A DNA stretch of 64,000 nucleotides from Acestrorhynchus altus (lineage: Eukaryota > Chordata > Actinopteri > Characiformes > Acestrorhynchidae), in the NCBI GenBank assembly GCA_034509495.1, contig CM067503.1, forward strand, positions 16,483,266-16,547,265, read 5' to 3'. The notes beneath the pieces were generated by a model that worked only from the letters and a program-made list of their open reading frames with translations, did no database searches and was not told the DNA's origin. Positions within the stretch are counted from its first letter, which is position 1, and the number at the start of each line of letters is the position of its first letter. Position numbers and translations under genes: made by a program. Of the stretch, positions 46,805 through 59,459 are shown one piece after another.

Positions 46805-47515
46805 TTAATAGGACTAGGTTGAGATTAAGGGACAAGGGTTAGAATTGGGTTTTGGGTTGTAGATAAGGTTAGGATTTGAGTCAGTATAAGGTTTAGGATT
46901 AGGTTTTGGGGTAAAGTTAGGATTCATACTAGAATGAGAGTTAGGATTAGGATTTTGGCTGGGGATAAATCTAGAAATATGGGACAAGTTAGGAATAGGT
47001 TTTGAGTGGAGGCAAGGTAAGGTTCAGGGCTAGGATGATGGGTAGGATTGGGTTTTGAGTTAAAGTTAGGATTAGGATTTGAGTTAAGGTTATAATTATG
47101 GCAATAATTAGGTTTTGGATTAATATTATGGTTAGATACATTACAAAGATAAGGATTAGGTTTTGGGTTAGGGTTAAGGTTAGGGTCAAGATTATTAGGC
47201 TTGGGTTTTAGGTTGAAAATAAGGTTAGGATTATGGCTAAAACAATGGTAAGGATTACGTTTTTGGTAAAGGCTAAGGTTAGATTTAGGTCAAAAATAAG
47301 GTTAAGATTAGAGCTAGAATGATGGTTAGGATTAGGTTTATAATTAAGGTTAAAGTTAGGATTAAGCTTTGAGGTGAGGTTAAGGTAAGGGCTAGGATAA
47401 ATGTTAGGATTGCATTTTAGTTTGAGGATGAGGGTCAGGATTTGCTTTTGAACTGAAGTTAAGATTAATGTTAGGATTGGGGCTAGAGTTAGGGTTAGGT
47501 TTTGTGTAAGGCTAA
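46805..47515 (+). repeat. degenerate GGTTAG-type tandem array, about 710 bp
   Basis: The whole stretch is made of variants of 'aggattaggttttgggtta' and 'aggttagg', with unit lengths near 6, 12 and 24 bases. It resembles a decayed telomere-like or G-rich minisatellite on one strand. Local runs such as 'gggttagggttaaggttagg' near 47166 are closest to TTAGGG. Antisense frames with repeated LTLTQN-type residues are artefacts. Confidence 0.85.
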
Positions 47516-50015
47516 CATACTAGATGCAAGTAATGTGTCAACAAAACGCCTTCAAGATATTCACCACCAGGTACTCAAATACATCGCCACTGATATTTTG
47601 TTGATATGTTACTGATACTTCAGATGTTCAGGCTGTATTAATCATATAAAACGACAAGTGTTGAAAACTTCTAATGTGGAATTTTTAGGTGATGATACAC
47701 AAAAAGATTTTCTTTTAATGAGTCATCCATAAAGGTAGACTGTGTAGAACAGTGCACCACCATACCGGAGTACTGTGGCTGGGAAGTACAACAGAAATTT
47801 ATGAAAATAAAAACATATTTACAAACTGTGATACACTTTTACCAGCCCAAAACACTTTCACAAATGACCAAAACTGGCAAATCAGATGGAAAGGGAGAGT
47901 AATTTAAAAAAAAAAAAAAAAATTGTGGGGGTCATTTTAGCCAGTTGGCATGCTTTTGTTTTTCATGTGGGAAGTCTTTAGAGTTTTTAGAAATGTAGAA
48001 AAAAATCAGACAGGCAACATCTTAAGCACCTAATGTTATCAAATGTAAAAAAGAACAACTTGTCAACTGGCTAAAATAAAACTGGTAAAGTCTGGTAAAG
48101 TGTTTGAACCATTTATAAAAGAGTTTTGGGCTGGTATAAATGTTTTGGCTAAAACTTCCTGAAGGTCTTTTACAGTCTTGCTTAAAATGTTGAAAGGAAT
48201 GTCTCAACATTTTTCCCTTTAAGAGGTCTGTTCATCTTCTACATCTGCTTAACTATTGAGAACAACAGAAACATTGACTAGAGGTCACCAAACAGTAAGA
48301 CCATGTTATATTTTCTCCTTTATTCTAGAGGTTGTCAACTATTCTACCTGTTGCGACTTGAATAATGCATGAAGTGCAGTTGATGCAGCATTTAGAAAGA
48401 CTGAACAACACTGAATTCAAGCTAATGAAGGAGACTTCAAAATGCAAACAAATGACGAGAAAGAGCAGAGCATTATTTGCTTTCATATTTTATTCAGACA
48501 GCTTCGCAAACACTGCTCCTTTCTCTACACGGGAAATGACAGACGTAGCTGCGCTCTCAGTAAAAAAAAAGTGCACAGAATAACAGTTCAATCAGTCAGC
48601 AGAGGTTGCAGAAAGACAAACAGCTTGTGTTTGTGTTGCAAAGTGATTTTGTTGTCACACGTGGGTGTGTGCTGTAGTTTTTCACTTCTAATTACACTTT
48701 AAACACCACACTGAGATTCCAAGAAAGCACCATCAAAAGTTCATACCTCAGAAACACTTGCTTACTTCCCAACTTTACTCTCGTTCCCTCATTCTCATTC
48801 TCTCTCTCCTGGATGGAGTTAAAAGTTCAGATGCTCTGTAACTGCTCTCAATCTGTCACAAGCGTGGCACCAGGGGGTGTATATTGGGGGAAATTGGCAT
48901 CATTCTGTCACCAAATAGAAAAGATGAAGTCTCCAAGGTTGATGCACTCTCCCCCACCCAACCCATGCATATTAGCAAATGGCCCCTCTACTGTTCTTAC
49001 TGGTTTATGTACTGACTGTACTTCTGCTGCCGAGTGTGTAGGCAGGCAAGGGGCACGTTACAGAGCTTTAAATGGAATCAATAAAAATGCATGAACGAGC
49101 AGAAGACAAGTCTTGTACTCGTCAATAAAGGTACCAAAGAGTTCTTGGAATAGGGTTCTAAAAGCCTTTTAGTGTAGGATACATCTATCTACAGAACAAA
49201 CCGTCCTTTAAATGTAGATTTCTGTTGAATAGACCAGGGGCCACGGCTAACACTTAAGGAAGACAATAGGGGACCAGTTTGCACCAGCAGATGCACCAAA
49301 ACATAGTAACAAGCATTACAAACCACATGGACATGCAATAAGAGAAATGTTCCTTTTCATGTTTACAAACATGCTGTGTCTCAAAGGTTCATACACTCAT
49401 AATTAACTCATAATAGGTCATTCAGATCTATTTGGATTGAGCATCATGACAAACATGCCTGTATGCACAAAAGAACTCTAGCCCGATGCTGGCAATTATA
49501 ATCATTACCACTCACTGCACTGTCCACTGTCGTCTATGGCATATTCCCTGTACGTACATGACACTGGATCATCTCAGTTCACATGATGTGTTATCTTCAG
49601 GTGCAGTTTCTGTATCTCTTGGCTTATTAACAAATGCATGTGTAGAGCAATCCATTGGGGGGGGCTGTATCAATGGCAGTGGTGTAAATGTGAATTATAC
49701 TAGCCGACCCTATTGTGTGACAATTTGTAAGGTGACAGTTTTACATTTTTTTTTTTTTTTAAATCATTAGTGAGACAGACTCTGTGTGTGTTGGGTTGAG
49801 CTGGATCAGTTGAACCAATTAATTATAAAGAACCGCAGTCATTACAAGTCAGACAGTTCTAATCAGGAACATCAGGGTCAAAATGCAGGGCTGGTAACCC
49901 AGAGTTATACATAACACAAACAATATCGCAAGGGGCCTTTTACTCTAGCTTTGGAAAACAGTATCTGCCAAACTGCACAACTTAATTGGACCCCACAGTC
50001 ACCAAAATGTGTGGT

Positions 50016-50018
<3 letters not shown>

Positions 50019-50053
<35 letters not shown>

Positions 50054-50057
50054 TGTG
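50019..50057 (+). repeat. (GT)n microsatellite
   Basis: About 18 GT units with one 'at' interruption. The 129-residue open frame spanning it (49986-50375) shows no domain and is rejected as a gene. Confidence 0.93.
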
Positions 50058-51286
50058 CAAAAGCCAAAGGCAGAAATAAGGAAAGGGAGAAAAGATGAAA
50101 TGATGGAAAATAGAAAAGCTCTGGTGGTTAAGAGGGAGAATGGAGGAGTGTGCCTGATTTATGAACAGTGCAGATTAGTAGCAGTGTTAAAGAGGAGGCA
50201 GAGACACGGATTTTATGACTTGTTACACATCGCACACACTGCTAGACACAAGGCAAGATCAATCACCAAACAGGGGCCCTGGCTAAACGTCTTCCGACAA
50301 GAGCGCTGCCTCATTAGCACGACAAAACAGGCGCTTGGGGAGACGCTAGACAGACAACTGACACTTCTAATGTAGCCATGATTTAGCACAGCAAGCGGAT
50401 GAGTGATTCATCAAATTTGCATTTAAGAGGTGGGGTAGGTATAAACCTCTGTCAGCATTAGCATCTCTGGTCCAGGACAGCCAAACTTTTAGTACAGCTC
50501 ATAGCTTCAGTTTGGACATTGTTTTTGTTTTCACTGCTGTGCAAAAATTAAATAAATAAGGGGTAGTGTGCAAAAATAATCACAACAAAAACATTATAGG
50601 ATAACAAATTAAAATAAAATAAAACCTCCAAAACTTACAAGATCATTTCTGCTGGTCTATTGATCATGACATTTTAACACAATGACAGCTGGCAGATTCA
50701 AATCATCAAAAAGTGAAAGTAATCAGTGTTCACAGGGCAGGGGAAGGATACAAGGTTATAAGAAGAATGGCAAGAATTTTCAGCTTGCAATTCCTACACT
50801 GTGGATATGTCCCTCACATAACTGCCAAGAACCAGCAGGGAAGGTTTAGCTGAGTCAAGAGAGGTGGTGCACTTGTACTGCTGTGCAGTGTTGCTAGCAC
50901 AAATTTAACCTTCATTTAATCATAAGAAGGAAACTTTATATGTGACCTTGTAACACAGCTCAATGTATGAAGTACACTACAGAACGTCTAGACAAGCCAA
51001 ATGAGTACTGGAAACAAGTGCTCTTTTCCTCAAAAAGACACTTATATTTCATTAAAGAAACCTTGGACACCATGTCCTTCTCAATTTAATTAAAAACTGC
51101 AATTTTGTATTTAAAGAGCAACAGCAGTGAAATTGCTGGACAATGTAGCAAAGCACAGTCTGGGAGCTGGTTGTGTGAAGAATGACAAATCTCAGAAAAC
51201 AAATCTCTTCATACCATTACATTTCAGTCATATATTTTAATGACAATGTCAGTGAGGACTGGGGGTCTTAAAAACAGTGATAACAT

Positions 51287-51525
51287 GGTAGTGATGTTGG
51301 ACAAGGCTAGCACGTTAATGCTGCAACAGTGTTGTTGGATGACACCTGGCTATATGCTGACGCTGCAGCAGCGAAGTTGGATGAGGGCCATAGTCAGCGT
51401 GTCTATCACCGCGTTAGCAAAGTTGGATGAGGCCTGTAGCCGGTGTTCTGACACCATGATAGCAATGTTAAACAAGGCCTGCAGCTAATGCCGCGGTAGT
51501 GATGTTGATCGAGGCCCATGGCATT
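51287..51525 (+). repeat. minisatellite, about six units of about 40-45 bp
   Basis: The units share 'gtagtgatgttgga.gaggcc' followed by 'tag' and 'gctgac/gctaatgc'. Examples are 'gcagcgaagttggatgaggg', 'agcaaagttggatgaggcct' and 'gtagtgatgttgatcgaggc'. It is more GC-rich than its surroundings, and each unit carries 'gttgga.gaggc'. Confidence 0.8.
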
Positions 51526-51589
51526 AGCATGAGGAACCTGTGGTGTAAATAAATGCAACACTAATCAATGCATACTAGCATGGTGTCTT

Positions 51590-51905
51590 GATAACTGGAT
51601 TATCTAATCCCTGTAGAAAAGCACTGCCAATAAGAATAAAACTCTCTGGAGAAGATAAACATGAGCCAATGAGCACAATGCCAGAGGGGTATAAAACACC
51701 CTAACATTGAGCTGTGGAGCAGTAGAGAACTGTGCTCTCCGGAATGATACTTCTGGGATGAGTTGGGAATGAGGTGGAGTATGAATCATCCAAAATCTGA
51801 CCTTGCTAGCATTACTAGAAGCAATGCTCGTCATTGACTGCAATCACAACCTCACAGCAATGTTTGAACATCTATAAGAAAGCTTTCCCTGAACAGAAAA
51901 GACAG
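51590..51905 (+). repeat. dispersed repeat copy, family also at 945-1125 and 44700-45105
   Basis: It contains 'ctgtagaaaagcactgccaa', 'actctctggagaagataaac', 'atgccagaggggtataaaac', 'gagctgtggagcagtagaga', 'gaatgaggtggagta' and 'ctgaccttgctagca', with an internal order matching 44830-45020. Confidence 0.75.
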
Positions 51906-52740
51906 TAACTCCAACAAAGTGGAATACCATTTTTTAAAAACGATTTTAATACTCTTGATTTCAGAAGAAACAATGAATAAGCAGGTATCCCAATTTGTTC
52001 ATATAATGCATCTGGGATTCTCTAAAAGCAAACCAAACTAGGTTAGTGCTCCTGTTGTTTTGTTGGTATGGTACATTTTAATGTCCAGTTAAGTCTCCAT
52101 CTAAGTGCAGTTTGCTAAAGCAATTATGTACTATTTATCCACCACACCCATTTGAACAAACAATCTAGCACACTGAACAAATGAAATGTCGTTGGCTCAC
52201 GGTTTTGTGTTACCAAAAGCCAGAATGAAAACGTGAATGAAGTGAGCGCGAATATGCAAAGAGTTTTGTTTCGCTTAAACGTGTGCATGTGATTTACTTT
52301 AGCATAATACGTTGCATAACGTGTCAGCAGTGCCGTCAGCCAGTTCATGTACAGTATTCATAATTTCCATGCCTGATGAGTTAAACCAAGGAGCCCGGAG
52401 CTTTCACACTAAGTCTATTCCAGCAGGTCTCCGTACATACATTATTTATCCAGCCGTCTGCTTCGCTGAATGTCAGCACCACTTGTCAAGCTCACTGAAA
52501 ATAGAGGCCCCATTAAAGAAGCGGCTGCCAAACTGCAGCCCTAACAGAAAGAGATGACACATATTACCTAATCAAAGATTCCTCCCTGATTTCAACAAGT
52601 AATCATACATGAGGTAGCTAGTACATGCTAATGTACAGTAAATGTAAACTGTAAATGTGTATACAGATCCACTGAGCATGCACATACACACTAGTGAATT
52701 CACACACTAGGGGTCAGCGATTACATTGAAGTTCACTTAC

Positions 52741-52794
52741 CTGAACCACCTCGTCATCCTCCTCTAAAAGGCCCTCCAGCACCTCTGTGGTCAT
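52741..52794 (-). CDS. Acl4-like TPR protein, internal exon
   Basis: This 54-nt, phase-0 exon encodes 'MTTEVLEGLLEEDDEVVQ'. The acceptor is 'tgtatcttctctcctcag' and the donor is 'cag|gtaagtg', both strong. The peptide is the end of a TPR helix pair and continues straight into 'VWYLLGW' of the exon at 45355. The first codon is ATG, but the acceptor directly before it shows it is internal. Further upstream exons, expected to encode the rest of the TPR array (roughly 200-250 more residues in this family), were not found in the window. Confidence 0.78.
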
Positions 52795-53059
52795 CTGAGG
52801 AGAGAAGATACATTTTAGTATCACTATATATGGTGGACCCGCCAGTTTCTCATTAGCCTGCGCTGATTGCGGGCCAGCTACAGCCACTTAGGAGGACACT
52901 CAAGAGATTTTTATACTAGCTCCGCAGGAAGCACACAGACACAGGCTCATTGTAGCTCAGGGAAGTGTTCCCTTCATGTTTGTGGGATTGGGATTACGTC
53001 AGTGTTACTATGTGTAAAAAATATTTCGTCTTTGTTTCTGTGTGTGTACTATTATTTAA

Positions 53060-53335
53060 ATATAAGCACCTAGTGGCTCGGAGGTGTAATGTGCAACGAT
53101 CTGAGGATTGCTGGTTTGAGATTCAGAGAGAGCACAACTGGCTGTGCTCTCTTTGGGTGGGTAGATTACATCACATCTTGTGCAATGTTGGCTGGCATAG
53201 ACATCTGTTAGCCAATGTATCAGAGCTGGGAACCCGACAGTTTGGTCTAAGTGCAATGGCTGCCCAGTAATGATGCAATGGTAGCCGTTCAAAAAGAGGT
53301 GGGGTGGTTGGCTTCACATGTTTCAGAAGAATAAA
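53060..53335 (+). repeat. SINE-like dispersed repeat
   Basis: It contains 'cctagtggctcggaggtgta', 'gatctgaggattgctggttt', 'gctctctttgggtgggtaga', 'tgcaatgttggctggcatag', 'catctgttagccaatgtatc', 'agagctgggaacccgacag' and 'cagtaatgatgcaatggtag'. The start resembles a tRNA-derived head (B-box-like 'ggtttgagattc') followed by a common ostariophysan SINE body. Confidence 0.65.
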
Positions 53336-55484
53336 AAAAACAAAAAAGTCAAAAATTGAGGCAATTTGTTCATAATCTTCAGCTTTTTGTCAAAGTGATC
53401 CTTCTTACATTCAGGCTTCACTATGTCTTTTTAAACTGCTGCTATTGCAATATCACTACACAGCTCAGTACACTTGAATGTCAGCTTTGGCTTACTCTGC
53501 GATGCCTAGCAACATTCTAAGTGATCGAGAGCCCAATTGCACAACTGGACAGACAGTATTGTCTGCAAACAAGACAACACAAGACTGCATACTTCTCATG
53601 AAGCTGTGGGATTGGTTGAAGAGTGTGGACGTACAGGTGATATTGTGGGACAGATGTAAATGCCACTGAGAGACTGTGCTGAGAAATGTAAGAAATGCAA
53701 TTTAAGAAAGTATTAGAAAAACCTGTTATGTTTGGTTTTTGGTGTTGATCTCAAATCCAAGCTGTTCAGTAAATATAAAGTTTGTTGAAGCTTGGTCTAC
53801 TCATGTAAAATGCAGACGAGAAGAGAAGAATCAGTCCAGTGCTGTCAGTTAACATCGTACAAGCTGTGATCTATAAACCTGATCAGTACCACACTTTCAC
53901 AGTTGATGGCCCCACCAAACCATCAATACCACACATGTTCAAAAGTGTAGAGCCTGTCTGTCAGATGCTCAATAGCACCGATTCTCATTCCCATTCACAA
54001 TCCCCAAACCCCATAATCCTTTCCTGTCTGAGCCCTAGTGTTCTTTAATTTTCATCAACAGTGATGATCTGTTTATCTGCAGTGGGAGAGTAAAATCCGT
54101 TAGCAACAAAGGCCAATTGTCAATGTTACACATGGCTTATCATGCCTGTAAGAGCCTTGAGATTTAGCTGATCAATTTTAATGATCTTGGCATTGTCGAT
54201 GGGCCTGTCAGTCGCTGCCTATCAGGCCCATCCTTTCACTCTTTGCATGTCCATCAGATTAGGAGGCATCAATATCATTGCTGACCGGCACTTCAACTAA
54301 ATGAATTAATCAGTCTGACACAAGCCAAAGCTTCATATATAAAAGCCAAACAAACTCAATCTGTCAATCTGCAAACACACATGTATAGCATCCATCTGGG
54401 CGCACACTCAATTCATGATTAAGTCTATTTTACATAGATAAACCCATCTGGCTTTACTGCTTCCTGACATTTAAAGGTCACTATTCATTACTGGTCTGTT
54501 TATAAGTATTTTTATTTTTTATTTTTTTGAATCAATGCGTCAATCAATTTAGCATCTCATAACATGCATTTTACCATCCATACACTATCAACCACCTGCT
54601 GAAAAATTACACTTTCCCACATTTTAACAGTTCTATGTCTTGAATGAAATGGTCAAGATACCACAAGGATGAAGTACACCACACTTCCCAGCCTGTCTTA
54701 ACAGCCCAGTTCAGAATGACCAATTTGAGTGCTTGTTTAAAAATACCTCTCTGTCTACACAGATATGTAGACCTTGCTTCTAAATGTATTCAAATTCATC
54801 ACTGTTGGTACAAGCTAGCTAACACATTTACTTCACCTTGAGTTCACATTGCTTCTATCTCTCTTACTCTTTTAACTGTAGTTGGCTGTACCTGCCCATG
54901 CTTTCAATTACTCAAATCAGTATCACTATACACTCATTATGCAACTGGTTTTCATCTTCTGCTGTCTGCAGTTTGCAAATTTTGATTCACATTTGCCTGC
55001 ATGCAGTGATTGGAGCTACTCAGGTGTAGAACACTATTTCCTACACTTTAGTGCCTACTGTGAATCTAGTGAAGAAATGGTAGTAATTGATTTGTAGTAT
55101 AGTAAGACAAACCATCTGAATTTTGCAACAAGAAAACACTTGTTCAAGTTACGTTTATATATTTACGTGTTTTAATATTGGATACAGCCTGTGCAACACA
55201 GTTTCAAACATCACTGTGTATTTTATTATTTGGTTTCTTGACATTTGTGTGGAGACAGTAGCATTGATATATCTTTATTTACAAACTCTTGTTGGGTAAG
55301 GATCCCTTCCTACCTCTCCTATATGTGTCCTTTTCAATCTGGACATTGAATCTGGTTTCCTGTCCTATTTTGTAATCCCTGGTAGGCTATGACACTACAA
55401 GGCCAATGAATGATATTACAATTACCTTTACTTCCACTGAAAACAAAATCCCTCCTGGACTCAAGGTACAGGTTTGTAAACATG

Positions 55485-55620
55485 AGCAAGAAAGAGCCCT
55501 TATTGGTTCCATAAAGAACCACGCTTGTAATAGAGATGTGTGTGAAGAAGTAAAGCCTCTTACCAATTTAAGGGGTTCACTCAAGTGTTTTTGTGTGTGC
55601 CTTTATTTTTTAAGAGTGTA
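55485..55620 (+). repeat. fragment of 'ggttcc/aagaacc' repeat
   Basis: It contains 'ttggttccataaagaaccac' and 'cctcttaccaatttaagggg', like the short foldback-type repeat pieces near 29730 and 39510. The boundaries are uncertain. Confidence 0.35.
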
Positions 55621-57414
55621 GGCATTTCATTAAATAACTCGACTTGACTTATTGTTCTTTAATCACAGTTTGTAGGTTGGGAGTCATTCCAGATAACCAA
55701 AAGTATGTGCACAAGCACTAAAAAGGAACATGACCAATTCAACTTATTCACCACGAAAGCTATAGATCAGATATTCACATATTTAAACAACAGCCCATTA
55801 CAGTCTAATTGACTGGGCATAGCTACCAACGCATCCTCTGCAACACCTCTCTGGACGTATGTCTTTGGTCACTCACTATAAACCTATCTTCACCATGCAA
55901 CCCACCAATTTTGCACTAATATTATCTATGTAACACGCATCATTGTGTCAAAAGCAAGCACCAGTGACGAGAGTGAGAATGAAAAGAGTTCAGTTGGTGA
56001 GAGTTGAGAGTGATAAAAAAAAAAGTAAGAAAGCAAAGAAATGTAAAGAAAAAAAGAAAGAAAAAAGACGAAAGAGAGTGAGAGTGCAGAGAGCGCATCA
56101 CTCAATGGACACGTAATTTAAGGAACTGACCAACCAATTTATGATCCTGCAGGGCCATAAAATTCAGCCTGGACTTAATAATAACACATTTAATGTGACA
56201 CCTCTGACAGTTCCAATCTACCACAACTGCACTCACCTCCATCCCATTCACCCAACAGACCACCCTGCTGGTGTATCTGGTGGCTCTCGAGCATGTGTAT
56301 GTGTGTGTAAGATTTAAGGAAATGTGCACAAGTAAACCGATACGCTGCGGTGGTATGAATTTTATAGCTGAAACATTAATCAGCGCCAACATGGCTGCCA
56401 CAGGGAGCTTAAAACTTCACTTAAATGTAGCCTTTTTGGAATGAGGAGGAGCTGAGATAATTACTTTAGGGATTGATGCTGACACTTGGAGGATGCAGCA
56501 GATAAAAGTGAGATAGAACCCAAATGTGTGACTCGAAAAGGGGGGAAAAAAGCAATGTACTGAGTGTGCTCAAATTGAAAGTCTAAATCTATTTTAAAGT
56601 CTCTCAGAAATTCAAGCAGTTGTACACTTAATTCTGGATTCACTGGATGTGGTAGTTAAAGCCCAGCCTAGGGAACACAGTGTCAGACTGAGAGTCAGTA
56701 TATTTAAAGCAATGATTAAACAAGATTATTAACATTTATAGAGGGAAGGAAAAAGTTAATTGGTTAACAGGTAACAAAAATTCATTCAACCATTGTAGCA
56801 AACTTGAGTCATCATGGATGAGATTAGGCAACACAGCTATTCGATTATTAACAATGAATCAAGTTTAATTTGACACAATGAAAACAGATACTGATACTGC
56901 TTTCTACAGCTCAATTTAAAACCGCCCAATTTTCATTAAACCCTTTAAGGGTCAAATCAAGAAATGGCTGCTTCAAAATCAAATCAGATCAAATCAAGAT
57001 TGTCACATCACAATATTTTCCACATTATTGAAACAAATTTCTTGCGGTAGTAAAAACAGATGTATAAAATACAAAGGAGAAGAAGAAAAAAAACATATGT
57101 AATATAGAGTATACACAGTAACTTACACTGTACATACACATTAACTAACACCATACATACTGAAACATTTTATTGCACTGAAACATAACTACACTGTAGA
57201 ATTACTGTGTATATAGAAACTATAAAACGAACGTTTGCATTCTGTTTACATGTGCACTGGGTATAAAATTAAATGTAAGCTGTAGTGTGAGGAGGTAACT
57301 GGTAAGTGTGAGACACACTTTGGTGGGTGCAGTGTATTGCTAGTGTTGTGGTTTGCTACGAAACGAGCGTAGAAGGATTTTAGTTCGTTTGGAAGTGTTG
57401 CACTGGTGCTGCTC

Positions 57415-57630
57415 AGTGAGAATTCCCCTTAAAGTCCATAATTGTATTTACCCCTGCTGTGTTGAATTGTGCTTCTTTTATGTCTCTGTACTCACATTTT
57501 GCTGCTTTAATGGTCTTATGTAGAGCATAGCTGGCTTTTTTATACTCCTCCATGTTCCCAGACTTAAAAGCAGCGGTATGTGCATCCACGCCTGTGCAAA
57601 CTACGGTGTCAAAGCAAGCCCGCATGAGCA
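57415..57630 (-). pseudogene. LINE ORF2 fragment (L2-like)
   Basis: The minus-strand frame reads 'AAFKSGNMEEYKKASYALHK' and then 'TIKAAKCEYRDIKE', matching the segment between endonuclease and reverse transcriptase of fish L2-like LINEs ('aFrSGD...Y..AR..L...I..AK..Y'). No catalytic part is present. It adjoins the minisatellite starting near 57640. Confidence 0.7.
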
Positions 57631-57639
57631 TTGACAAGT

Positions 57640-58245
57640 TTCAGACCAGTAGAAGTAGGTTTCAAGCTGAGTGCCAAGTTAGAAAAGACACGTCTGAAGC
57701 TGAGATCCGATTCCGTACGGGCGTGTCTCAGATCGAGGTCCAAATGAGTACTATTAAGACCCAAGTCAGGCCCATATGGGCAAGACTCGAGTCCTGAGTG
57801 AGAAAAGTCTCAAGTTGTGTCCCAAATCAATACAAGCAAGTAAAGTCTGAAGTAAATTATTGCGTCAGTACAGGCATGTCTTAAATTGAATCATGAATCA
57901 GTGAAGACAAGTCTCAAATTGACTCCTGAATGAGTAAAGGCAAGTCTTAAATTGATTCCTGAGTCTGTACAGGCAAGTCTCAATCTTAGACCTAAATCAC
58001 TACAAGTAAATCTCAAGTTGAGATCAGAATCAGTAAAGGCAAGTCTCTCCAGTTGAGTACGGGTCATTACAGGCATTTCTCAAGCTGATTACGGAATCAG
58101 TAAAGAAATAGTCTTAAGTTGAGTCCTGAGCCAGTAAATGCAGGTCTCAAGTTGAATGATTCCTGAATCAACACAGGCAATCTTCAAGTTGATTCAGTAC
58201 AAGTACTTCAAGTAAATCAATTTAGTTGATTCCTAAATCAGTACA
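57640..58245 (+). repeat. minisatellite of about 34-bp units, 'caagtctcaagttga.tcctga'
   Basis: About 17 imperfect units carry the shared words 'ggcaagtctcaa.ttga', 'ttgattcctga' and 'atcagtaaaggcaagtc'. Divergence is highest in the left part. The same word family makes the short array at 17050-17265. Confidence 0.85.
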
Positions 58246-59459
58246 GGTACCTGTGGATTTACCTTAACAGAACATACTGCAAGAGCATGTCTTTCTAATG
58301 GTAAAATACTACAAGTGTATGTTATAGTAACACATTCACCTGAATATCTTTATAAAACCATAATAAGCCATTAAAAATGAATTAATATTAAAATAATTCT
58401 TCATCTTTAACGTAATGTTGCTGATTTAACCACTAGTTGATTGCAGTGGAAAGCCTGTTTGATGTTACACTGTGCACATGCTACAAAATCCTAAAAAGAT
58501 ATGGATCTGAGGCCTTCTGGGTTTCTATCCATTAGCCTCATCACACCTGCTGGGTTGCTGTGTATACAGTTTCACCAAACACACTTTCACATCTAGGAGA
58601 GAGGAAGTCTGCAAATGACTTTTCTTTTAATCTGTGAACACACAGAATTCAAAGAAATGGGATAAAAGGGAGAAAAGGATTAAGTGAGAAAACGGCTCTA
58701 CAGATGTGTAATTTAGGGCACAATGGAACAAGATAGGGAAAAAAAAGAAAGAAAAAGAGGGAAGGATAATCGCTTTTCAATAAACAGGCTCCAGCCTGAG
58801 TACGAATGCATTAATATTAATGGAAGTGTTCTCTGACTCAAAGCTCAGATACGGCTTCTTTACTCGCCCTAACAATCGTAAATACAATACAGGAACCAAG
58901 AGTTATTTTACATTTCTGTTCATTTCTCGGTTGGTCACCTTCCAAAATGAAGAGCTGCAAACTGAGCTGAACCAAATGTTAAGCGAGAGTGGTTCGAAAC
59001 GCTGTCTGTAAGTGCAATGACTTTTACAGTCAAATGTTTGGGGTAATGCAGAAGGGTTGCATTAATGTTTTGAATAATGTGCAACACTTTACTAAAGGGC
59101 TTTACGACTTTCAAAACGACTGACAAACCAACATTAATATGAAAATTGTAGGACACCTCATGAAAACCTTGTCGTTTTAACACATTTATAACATCGTAAA
59201 ACATGTATCTCCAAAATGTGATTAACAGGAGAATGTAAACACATTCTTAGCTTTGAATGGAAGTTAATGTAAATAGCAGTTTATGCCAAATGATTTTTAA
59301 ACACAATGTAACTGTCTAGCAGCCCCTGACATCGACTGGGGAAATGTTTTTTTTCCTCTCCTCGATTCTGAATTCTTTGTGTGAGGTTTGAGTGGTTTCT
59401 TGCAGACATATGCACAGCCTATTTCAAATCATATCACAGCATCTGAAAAGAATTAGGGT

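Larger units (their letters stand above)
45356..52740 (-). other. 7.4-kb intron of the Acl4-like gene
   Basis: It is bounded by 'cag|gtaagtg' below 52741 and the acceptor above 45355. It contains repeat copies at 45550-45790, 46290-46690 and 51590-51900, the GGTTAG-type array, a GT microsatellite and a minisatellite at 51287-51525. The rest (47530-49980, 50060-51280, 51910-52740) has no recognisable exon. 50180-50460 and 52160-52560 are non-repetitive and may be conserved elements. Confidence 0.7.

Noticed and set aside
46989..47189. Antisense frame with repeated LTLTQN-type residues resembling a membrane protein
   Set aside because: Translation of the GGTTAG-type array, not a gene.
49986..50375. 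129-residue open frame across a GT microsatellite
   Set aside because: Begins in cysteine/valine repeats generated by (GT)n; the rest shows no recognisable domain.
56234..56300. Minus-strand segment ending in a GTGAGT donor
   Set aside because: No polypyrimidine tract or convincing acceptor upstream and no TPR-like residues.
57640..58245. CRISPR-like regularly spaced repeats
   Set aside because: Units are contiguous and degenerate with no unique spacers, in a vertebrate genome; it is a minisatellite.
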